Assembly (NCBI GenBank): GCA_031296915.1
Contig: JAVDPC010000030.1
Span: 1 to 64,000 of the forward strand
Length of the DNA stretch: 64,000 nucleotides
Direction: 5' to 3'
DNA from: Cerasicoccus frondis
GTDB taxonomy: Bacteria; Verrucomicrobiota; Verrucomicrobiia; Opitutales; Cerasicoccaceae
The translations under genes and the position numbers were made by a program. Shown here piece by piece: positions 58,681-64,000 of this stretch (positions are counted from its first letter, which is position 1; each line of letters begins with the position of its first letter). Under the pieces are notes generated by a model. It did not search any database. It saw only the letters and a list, made by a program, of their open reading frames with translations, and was not told the DNA's origin.

Positions 58681-59313
58681 TGCGCAGAGCTCGACGCCTG
58701 GAGCGCCAGCCAAAAATTTGAGCGCCGTGCAGCGGGCTTGCTGATAAGCGCAGCTGCGACGCTGGGATTCCTGCATGCAGCCATACACCCGCCAACCGCA
58801 GGCGCCGAGGCAGGGCAGGGGCATGAGGCCCATGTAGCCGAAGACGTCCTCAATCGGGTAGCCCAGGGCGAGGCCGATCTCGTGCGGCAGGTTGCCATGT
58901 TGCTCCCAGCGGTCGCGCACCTCGTCGATGAAGCTTTCCGCCGTGAGTGGCATGTGGTAATTGAGCTTGCCGCTCATCACGCAAGCTGGCGCGATGTCGA
59001 GCACCTCCTGAAGGCGGTCCGGCTGATAGACCACGAACTTCAGGGTGGTGTCGCTCACGTGCAGCAGGCGGTAGGCAAAGCCCCATTCTCCTGCCAGACG
59101 CTGCAAGTTAGTCTCAACCTCACCGATGTCGAGATTGAGCTCATCCCAGGACATCGCCAGGAGCTCGCCGGTTTTCTCGCTAAGCAAGACGCTGGCGGCA
59201 TTCAGGAAGAGCCATTGGTCAAAGCGCCGCGTCCGCTCGTCCTGCGACGAGAGGTCGTCCCGCCACTCGAGGTAGGGGGCTGCCGCGTTGCTTGTTTCGA
59301 CCAACAGTTCCAT
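58678..59313 (-). CDS. DUF3793 family protein
   Basis: Starting at ATG 59313 (MELLVETSNAAAPYLEWRDD) gives 211 aa. The C-terminal half has HEIGLALGYPIEDVFGYMGL and LGACGWRVYGCMQESQRR, the hallmark of DUF3793, found mostly in gut Firmicutes and some others and of unknown function. The longer frame from 59415 is not supported. Note the cysteines in the last third (CLGACGW, GCMQ, CAYQQARC), which could bind a metal. Adjacent, convergent ferredoxin may be coincidental. Confidence 0.8.
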   Translation of the reverse strand: MELLVETSNAAAPYLEWRDDLSSQDERTRRFDQWLFLNAASVLLSEKTGELLAMSWDELNLDIGEVETNLQRLAGEWGFAYRLLHVSDTTLKFVVYQPDRLQEVLDIAPACVMSGKLNYHMPLTAESFIDEVRDRWEQHGNLPHEIGLALGYPIEDVFGYMGLMPLPCLGACGWRVYGCMQESQRRSCAYQQARCTALKFLAGAPGVELCA

Positions 59314-59512
59314 ATTGCAAATGGGTCTTATTAACGCGAGGCCTGCGCGGCAAGCCATTTCCGCCATTAAACTTTTTGCCGCACCGATGAAAATCCCTAA
59401 TGCATGGTATCGCACTGGGCTGCTGTGGTTTATGAAAGCGCGCCTTCGTGCGACGCATTCTTAACCACGAAGGGCACAGAGGGCACGAAGGCTGAGAGGC
59501 AGCAATTAGAGA

Positions 59513-59588
59513 CTCACGCAAAGACGCAAAGGCGCAAAGTTTAAAATTCAGTTGAAGTGGCCTTAGCGACTTTGCGTCTTTGCGTGAG
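59513..59588. repeat. Inverted repeat CTCACGCAAAGACGCAAAG
   Basis: The 19-bp arms at 59513-59531 and 59570-59588 are exact complements. CACGCAAAGACGCAAAGGCG is a common repeat motif of verrucomicrobial and other genomes. The preceding 59462-59490 has the related CGAAGGGCACAGAGGGCACG simple repeat. Confidence 0.75.
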
Positions 59589-59621
59589 AAAAACACGCTT
59601 CGCTGGTCGCGCCTCACCCCG

Positions 59622-60653
59622 TTACCCCAGGTCCTGCTCAAACAGCAGGTAGTCGATGTGGCGGAAGACGAGTTCGCCCATGGTTTTGCAATCGAGGAAG
59701 CCGGTGAAGCCGTGGTATTCCGCCAATTCGCGCTTGAGCTGTTCAGTCTTTTCGGGCGGCGAAATGGTGTCCTCGCCCATGCAGGTGCGCAGGTTGCTGA
59801 GGCGGTAGGGGATGGTGTTCGCGCGGCGGGCCATGAGCGCGCGTTCCTCGATCTGATACTGCTGGATGGTCTCGAAGTTGAGCAGGCCAGTGCAGAGCTG
59901 GACGACGGGCAGGTTGTCCTTGAAGAACTGCGGCAGGTAAATCTTGTGGCGGCCTTCGTAGCTCTGCTGGTCGAAGTCGATCGGGCGCACACGATATTGC
60001 TCGTTGTCGAAGTCGGGCGTGATGCCGACCACGTAGTTATACGAGCGCATGTCGCCGAGCAGGCGCGCAAAGCACCGCTCGTTGAACTTGATGAACTCCT
60101 TGGCCACGCGGACGCGGTTCAGGCTTTCGCGGCCAAAGTATTCGCGGATAAACTGGTCGCCCGGGACGCCGACGATGTGCTCCTCGATCAGCGTGTCCTG
60201 GTGGACGAGGTAGTTGATGCTCGACGGCGAGAGCATTTCCTCAAGCTCGAGGCCGTAGATGCGCGACGCGTCCGCCCGCTTCACGTAGAAGTAGTCGTAG
60301 TTGTCGTTGTATTGGTTGATGATCCGGATGCGGAACGGCTGGGAATTGCCGAACGAGCAGAAGTCCACGCGGTCCACGCGCAGGTGCTCGACGCTTTCGT
60401 TGCCAGCGATCTGGAGCAGGGCGTAGATGCGGGTCAGCGCCTCGTTGATTTCCTGGAAAATGGTCGGCTCGTAAATGAAGGTCTGCCACAGCGTGTCCTC
60501 GCCCTCCTTGTCGAGCAGCGGAAAGGATTCGTAGGGCTGCGTGAGTCCCTTGTAGAGAATGGGCAAATCCATCTCGCGCCCATACTGGCGGAGGTAGTCA
60601 TGCAGGTCCGCATTGACGTCGTAGTGTTTCTTTCGCTTGGAAATAACCTGCAT
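59622..60653 (-). CDS. Hypothetical protein, 343 aa, possible kinase-like fold
   Basis: No family was recognised with confidence. It starts MQVISKRKKHYDVNADLHDY and is soluble. Its second half contains GDMRSYNYVVGITPDFDNEQ then YRVRPIDFDQQSYEGRHKIY, where I-D-F-D resembles the DFG/DFD metal-binding loop of protein-kinase-like or aminoglycoside phosphotransferase folds, and an upstream FNERCFARLLGD could hold the catalytic loop. I see no glycine-rich loop at the N-terminus, so this is only a suggestion. It is monocistronic. Confidence 0.6.
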   Translation of the reverse strand: MQVISKRKKHYDVNADLHDYLRQYGREMDLPILYKGLTQPYESFPLLDKEGEDTLWQTFIYEPTIFQEINEALTRIYALLQIAGNESVEHLRVDRVDFCSFGNSQPFRIRIINQYNDNYDYFYVKRADASRIYGLELEEMLSPSSINYLVHQDTLIEEHIVGVPGDQFIREYFGRESLNRVRVAKEFIKFNERCFARLLGDMRSYNYVVGITPDFDNEQYRVRPIDFDQQSYEGRHKIYLPQFFKDNLPVVQLCTGLLNFETIQQYQIEERALMARRANTIPYRLSNLRTCMGEDTISPPEKTEQLKRELAEYHGFTGFLDCKTMGELVFRHIDYLLFEQDLG

Positions 60654-60762
60654 GCTCCAAGGTATGATCGCTTTATGGCCGCTTTGCCAGCGCGTTTTGC
60701 GATGAGGCGTGATTTGGAATGGGTAACCTTGGGGGCGGGGGGAGTTGAGCTTCTTTCGACCA

Positions 60763-60854
60763 AAAGGTGGAGCCTGCTACCCCTGGCAGGCTTGTTCCAT
60801 CCTACTGGCCGAGGGGCAAGAGCAGCCCCGGTCGGGACGCCGGGCTCCACCTTT
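60763..60854. repeat. GGTGGAGCC palindromic repeat
   Basis: The arms AAAGGTGGAGCC (60763) and GGCTCCACCTTT (ending 60854) enclose a stretch with GGCAGGCTTGTTCCATCCT. Positions 8886-8940 carry a half-copy (GGTGGAGCCCGTGTCCCTAC...GGCTTGTTTCATCCTG), so this is a dispersed intergenic family. Confidence 0.65.
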
Positions 60855-60972
60855 AGGCAATTTGCGCCGAGAATTATTATAGAAAACCCGTTTCCGCTAT
60901 TGCCCTCTACGGACGTTTCGGGCATACTTTCAGCATGAAAAGTCGGCCCGATAAAGGCATCCAATGCGTCTT

Positions 60973-61060
60973 AAGTATCGCCGACTGCTGGACCAAGCGT
61001 CGCCGACTGTAGCTCGAAGTGTCGCCGACACTCCTGGCAAGCGTCGCCGACGCTTCTTCG
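60973..61060 (+). repeat. 88-bp repeat of four 22-nt units, copy 3
   Basis: The four units begin AAGTATCGCCGACTGCTGG, AAGCGTCGCCGACTGTAGC, AAGTGTCGCCGACACTCCT and AAGCGTCGCCGACGCTTCT, each exactly 22 nt. Units 3 and 4 are self-complementary around one central base. This looks like the best-preserved copy. See also 9157-9244 and 50854-50941. Confidence 0.88.
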
Positions 61061-61324
61061 CGTACCACGTAAGGCTTTGGTCACAACCACGATAATGGTT
61101 GAGGCGCAACCACGGGTAGGTTTGCACCACAACAAGCAGGGGCTTTTTGCCACTGGCTCTTACTTCGCGCACCAAACGAGTCCTCTTGTAAAGAACAATG
61201 ACCTACGAGTCGAATTGCCTGCGAGCTTTGCCAGATGTCGATGTAAAGTACTTTACTGTCCGATGGCCTGCGTGTAGCTATATGACGTTTTCGTCGCTTA
61301 AAAATATTATTTAGCAGAAACGAC

Positions 61325-61975
61325 ATGAAATCACCTTCTTCGAAAGTTATCGACCAAGTTCTTGCAAGTGGACCGAAGCAATTTTTCAAGGAGACGGGTT
61401 TTCGCAAGATGGCGCGTTCCTTCATCAAGGAAGTAGGTGATCTTTATTGGGTAGTGAATTTTCAGTCGAGTATGTGGAATTCTCCAGAGTCAGCGCGTTT
61501 TACCGTGAACTTAATGCTGGTTCTACCATATTTTCACGAGATCTGGACGTCCAAGCCATTTCCCAAGAATCCCGGAAGCGCAGCTCCGGTATGTCGTTTC
61601 CGGATTGGCTTACTTATGCCGGAAAGAAAAGATTATTGGTGGGAAGTTGATCTAGAGACGGACGCAGAGCAGGTTGGAAATGAAGTGACAGAATTAATTG
61701 CAAGTATCGGTCTACCATACCTTGAGAAAGCTACCAATCTCGAATGGGTTATTCAGCAACTTCTTGATGAAGAGTATTTTCACGGCTGTGTTATGAATCA
61801 GCCATTGGCAGCATCGATACTTCTTCATCATCTCGGAAAAGAGAAAAAGGCTGAAAGAGTGATCCAGTCGCTGAAGAAGAAAAACACTCATGAAGGCTTT
61901 GGCAAGACGATCACTACAATAGAGAGTCGCATCAAAACTAAAGATGTCAACAAGGCAGGGGGCGGGCTATCCTAA
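61325..61975 (+). CDS. DUF4304 family protein
   Basis: The 216-aa protein opens MKSPSSKVIDQVLASGPKQF then FFKETGFRKMARSFIKEVGD, the typical DUF4304 start, and continues YWVVNFQSSMWNSPESARFT. It has no signal or membrane segments. The second half is helical with LEWVIQQLLDEEYF and HLGKEKKAERVIQSLKKKNT. DUF4304 proteins often occur near mobile or toxin genes, some as immunity-like proteins. Its base composition is AT-richer than the chromosome and vapBC follows 60 bp downstream, so this is an accessory patch. Confidence 0.8.
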   Translation: MKSPSSKVIDQVLASGPKQFFKETGFRKMARSFIKEVGDLYWVVNFQSSMWNSPESARFTVNLMLVLPYFHEIWTSKPFPKNPGSAAPVCRFRIGLLMPERKDYWWEVDLETDAEQVGNEVTELIASIGLPYLEKATNLEWVIQQLLDEEYFHGCVMNQPLAASILLHHLGKEKKAERVIQSLKKKNTHEGFGKTITTIESRIKTKDVNKAGGGLS

Positions 61976-62035
61976 GTACTGCTTAACTCAAAAGTATGCA
62001 TTGACCGATACACACGCTTGGCTTACTCTGTGTGT

Positions 62036-62236
62036 ATGAAGCGGACGAACATTGTGCTCGACGAAAAGCTAGTTGGGAAAGGGATGCGGCTCACCGGAAT
62101 CGAAACTCAAAAGGGCTTGATTGACTACGCCCTGCGGGAACTCGTTCGCCGGAAGGAGCAAAAGAGCATCCTCAAGCTCAAGGGCAAGATTCGCTGGGAA
62201 GGCGATCTTGACGCCATGCGCGCGAATCGAACCTAG
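62036..62236 (+). CDS. vapB: VapB-type antitoxin
   Basis: ATG 62036 starts MKRTNIVLDEKLVGKGMRLT, the ribbon-helix-helix opening of VapB/DUF2191 antitoxins, followed by GLIDYALRELVRRKEQKSIL. The C-terminal LKLKGKIRWEGDLDAMRANR would wrap the toxin. At 66 aa it is complete. The toxin gene follows after 2 bp. The in-frame codons from 62018 were not chosen because the RHH strand starts at MKRT. Confidence 0.9.
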   Translation: MKRTNIVLDEKLVGKGMRLTGIETQKGLIDYALRELVRRKEQKSILKLKGKIRWEGDLDAMRANRT

Positions 62237-62238
62237 GC

Positions 62239-62631
62239 ATGGTCATTGTCGACACCACTGTCTGGATTCATTTTCTACAAGGCCGGGAAACCGGAGAGGT
62301 CGCAAAGCTCGAAGCGCTGTTGGCCGATGAAGTGGACGTCTTCATCACGGGGCTCATCATCCAAGAAATCCTGACGGGCATTAAAGCGAAGAAGGACCGG
62401 GCGAAAGTGATCAAGGAGCTGAGTCACTTCATCCTGATTAACCCGACCCTCGAAACGCACATTCAAGCGGCAGAAATCTTTGACGCCTGCAGGAAGAAAG
62501 GGCTTACGATTCGAAGCATCATAGACTGTCTGATCGCAGCGTTGGCGCTCGAATACGATCTCGCGGTTCTGGAGAAGGGTCGGGATTACTCCTTCATCGC
62601 CGAGGTCTTCCCGCTAAAGAATTTTAGGTAG
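62239..62631 (+). CDS. vapC: VapC-type PIN-domain ribonuclease toxin
   Basis: The 130-aa PIN domain has MVIVDTTVWIHFLQG (first acidic residue), IIQEILTGIK (second), SIIDCLIAALAL (third), and LEKGRDYSFIA, where the usual ND before RD is KG but the last aspartate remains. VapC toxins cleave tRNA or rRNA. The pair with VapB 2 bp upstream is a normal type II module. The two genes are near the chromosome-average composition. Confidence 0.92.
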   Translation: MVIVDTTVWIHFLQGRETGEVAKLEALLADEVDVFITGLIIQEILTGIKAKKDRAKVIKELSHFILINPTLETHIQAAEIFDACRKKGLTIRSIIDCLIAALALEYDLAVLEKGRDYSFIAEVFPLKNFR

Positions 62632-62676
62632 CGCCTGGGAATTCAGAATATCTGATTGATCCCGCATAGGCTATTC

Positions 62677-62742
62677 ATCGCGGCATAAAGCCGCTCCTAC
62701 CAAGAGCCGCATTATCCGGTGGGAGCGGCTTTATGCCGCGAT
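62677..62742. repeat. Palindromic repeat CGCGGCATAAAGCCGCTCC
   Basis: ATCGCGGCATAAAGCCGCTC(C) at 62677 pairs with GGGAGCGGCTTTATGCCGCG ending at 62742, a 25-bp stem with one mismatch around a 16-nt loop. GCGGCATAAAGCCGC is a widespread intergenic palindrome. It separates vapC from the end of rpoN and could act as a bidirectional terminator. Confidence 0.8.
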
Positions 62743-62748
62743 TCGCCC

Positions 62749-64000
62749 CTAATGAAACCGCCGTCTTAAATTCGTTGGCAGGATACCGAGTTCTTCGCGG
62801 TATTTGGCGACGGTGCGGCGGGCGATTTTGACGTCTTCTTCGGCGAGGATTTTCACTACTTCCTGGTCGCTGAGAGGCTTCGCCGGGTTCTCATTGCTGA
62901 TGATGTTCGCAATGCGGTCCTTGATGGACTTGTTGGAGACGGCCTGGCCGTCCTTGCCCTGGTAGCCGGGGGTGAAGAAATACTTGAACTCAAATACGCC
63001 GTGGGGCGTCTCGATGAACTTGTTGGCAATGGCGCGGCTGACGGTCGTTTCGTGCACGCCGACGGTTTGCGCGATCTGGTTCATGGTGAGCGGGCGCAGC
63101 TTGGAGACGCCGTGCTCAAAGAACTCGAGCTGGTATTTGAGGATCTCCTCCGTGATGCGCTCAATGGTCTGCTGGCGCTGCTCGATGGAATTCATCAGGA
63201 AGCGGCCGGCGCGAATCTTTTCGCGGATGTATTCCTTGTCCTTGCCGATGATTTTGCCGGTGGCGATCATCTCCTTGTAAGCCGGGCTGATGCGGAGGCG
63301 GGGGATGTAGTCGTTGTTGAGGATGATCTGCCATTCGTCGTCGTTCTTTTCGACGGTGACGTCGGGCACGACAACGCGGTTGTTGTCGTCGCTGAACTTG
63401 CTGCCCGGCGCCGGGTCCAGCGCGGCGATTTCCTCGATGGCAAACTGGACTTCTTCGATCTTTGAGCCGGTCTTGCGTGCGATGTCCGGAATGCGGTGGC
63501 GCAGCAGGAGCTCGTAGTGGTCGCGAATGATCTCGGCAGCCAGCGTATCGTCGCGTTCTGTCAGCTTGAGCTGAGTAAGGAGACAATCCTGCAAATCCTT
63601 GGCGCCAATGCCGGGCGGGTCGAGGGACTTCAGCACATCGGCCACGAACTGCATGTCGCTCAGTGGCAGCTGCGTCATGAGGGCGGCGTCGGATAGGCTA
63701 ATCGTGAGGAAACCGCGGTCGTCGAGGCTGCCGATCAGGTAATCGATGCCTTCCTTTTGCGAGGGCGTCAGGTCGCAGAGATCGGCTTGGCGCAGGAGGT
63801 GTTCCTGCAAGGATGTTTCGCTGACGAGCGAATCAAAAAAGTGCTGGCGGCGTTGGGCGTCTTCGCTGGTGAATTGCGAGTTGGATGCTTCCTGAGTATA
63901 ATACTCGCGGTAATCTTCATCCAGCTGGCTGAGCTTGGAGTAATCTTCCTCGCTCAACTGAAGCTCGTCGCTGTTGTTGGGCTCGTTATCTTGGGACTCA
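62749..64000 (-). CDS. rpoN: RNA polymerase sigma-54 factor, 5' end outside the window
   Basis: The reading frame stays open to the window edge, continuing upstream of the TTG at 63957 as ESQDNEPNNSDELQ, so the N-terminal activator-interacting region I is partly cut off. The core-binding region includes DLTPSQKEGIDYLIGSLDDR and LDPPGIGAKDLQDCL, and the DNA-binding part has NQIAQTVGVHETTVSRAI. The RpoN box reads ARRTVAKYREELGI, normally ARRTVAKYRE. Sigma-54 is present, so enhancer-binding activators elsewhere must drive its promoters. Confidence 0.96.
   Translation of the reverse strand, partial: ESQDNEPNNSDELQLSEEDYSKLSQLDEDYREYYTQEASNSQFTSEDAQRRQHFFDSLVSETSLQEHLLRQADLCDLTPSQKEGIDYLIGSLDDRGFLTISLSDAALMTQLPLSDMQFVADVLKSLDPPGIGAKDLQDCLLTQLKLTERDDTLAAEIIRDHYELLLRHRIPDIARKTGSKIEEVQFAIEEIAALDPAPGSKFSDDNNRVVVPDVTVEKNDDEWQIILNNDYIPRLRISPAYKEMIATGKIIGKDKEYIREKIRAGRFLMNSIEQRQQTIERITEEILKYQLEFFEHGVSKLRPLTMNQIAQTVGVHETTVSRAIANKFIETPHGVFEFKYFFTPGYQGKDGQAVSNKSIKDRIANIISNENPAKPLSDQEVVKILAEEDVKIARRTVAKYREELGILPTNLRRRFH

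Larger units (their letters stand above)
60654..61324. other. 671-bp intergenic region with repeats
   Basis: No gene is supported. It contains the GGTGGAGCC palindromic repeat at 60763-60854 and the third four-unit 22-nt repeat at 60973-61060. A CAACCA-CGATAA-TGGTTG hairpin lies near 61084-61101. The stretch 61150-61320 is AT-richer and leads into the DUF4304 gene; no promoter was identified with confidence. Confidence 0.55.

Noticed and set aside
59580..60938. 452-codon plus-strand frame over the 343-aa protein
   Set aside because: Opposite-strand shadow; runs on through the repeat region.

Overview
The window is chromosomal DNA, most likely from a member of the Verrucomicrobiota, probably class Opitutae (order Puniceicoccales or Opitutales). 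This rests on overall gene style: a planctomycete/verrucomicrobial-type pseudopilin with a C-terminal DGHV motif, a sulfatase, a fused CcsBA cytochrome c maturation protein, a large PQQ-dehydrogenase/dihaem cytochrome fusion, a PPi-type phosphofructokinase, a CBS-domain pyrophosphatase, sigma-54, and many short palindromic intergenic repeats. No rRNA or tRNA gene and no CRISPR array was recognised. The taxonomic placement is inference.

Layout. 0.2-4 kb: trpC, a degenerate MreB-like gene, then an rtcB-prfH RNA/ribosome-repair operon with a long structured leader holding an 11-codon ORF. 4-7.3 kb: a phospholipid-type operon (CDP-alcohol phosphatidyltransferase, CdsA-like, PlsC-like) convergent with an EI24/CysZ-like gene. 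A 272-bp non-autonomous mobile element sits exactly between the two stop codons. 7.4-19.7 kb: LarA-like protein, mazG, YgjP-like peptidase, glgB, an FAH-family hydrolase, a HAD phosphatase, ccsBA and two tiny lipoproteins. 20-34 kb: a second copy of the mobile element, the PQQ/cytochrome fusion, a two-component system, rarA, a LysR regulator, yggS, CBS-PPase, a pseudopilin and glyA. 34.6-36.1 kb: an AT-richer patch (Nudix hydrolase, P-loop kinase-like protein, small ORF) that looks acquired. 36-48.8 kb: rpiB, a tyrosine phosphatase, purD, sulfatase, mutM, a SulP permease, a glycosyltransferase and a DUF4212/sodium-solute symporter pair. 48.9-51.1 kb: a lone AT-richer reverse transcriptase, flanked by inverted copies of a short repeat, with an unexplained upstream region. 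51.1-64 kb: DUF2721, ispDF plus a 58-aa membrane protein, dienelactone hydrolase, DoxX, a YHS protein, phosphofructokinase, ferredoxin, DUF3793, an unknown 343-aa protein, DUF4304, vapBC and the 3' part of rpoN.

Most promising for new biology: (1) the orphan reverse transcriptase, which resembles the Abi/UG (defence-associated) group rather than group II intron, retron or DGR enzymes; (2) the leader of the rtcB-prfH operon, where a tiny ORF with a near-perfect Shine-Dalgarno runs into a three-tier hairpin; (3) an 88-bp intergenic element made of exactly four 22-nt units, present three times; (4) the 272/273-bp TA-flanked palindromic element, whose two copies differ by a compensatory base-pair change; (5) a shrunken MreB paralogue and a stand-alone 72-aa histidine-kinase-like helical domain.

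All calls were made by reading the sequence and the conceptual translations. No database search or folding program was run.
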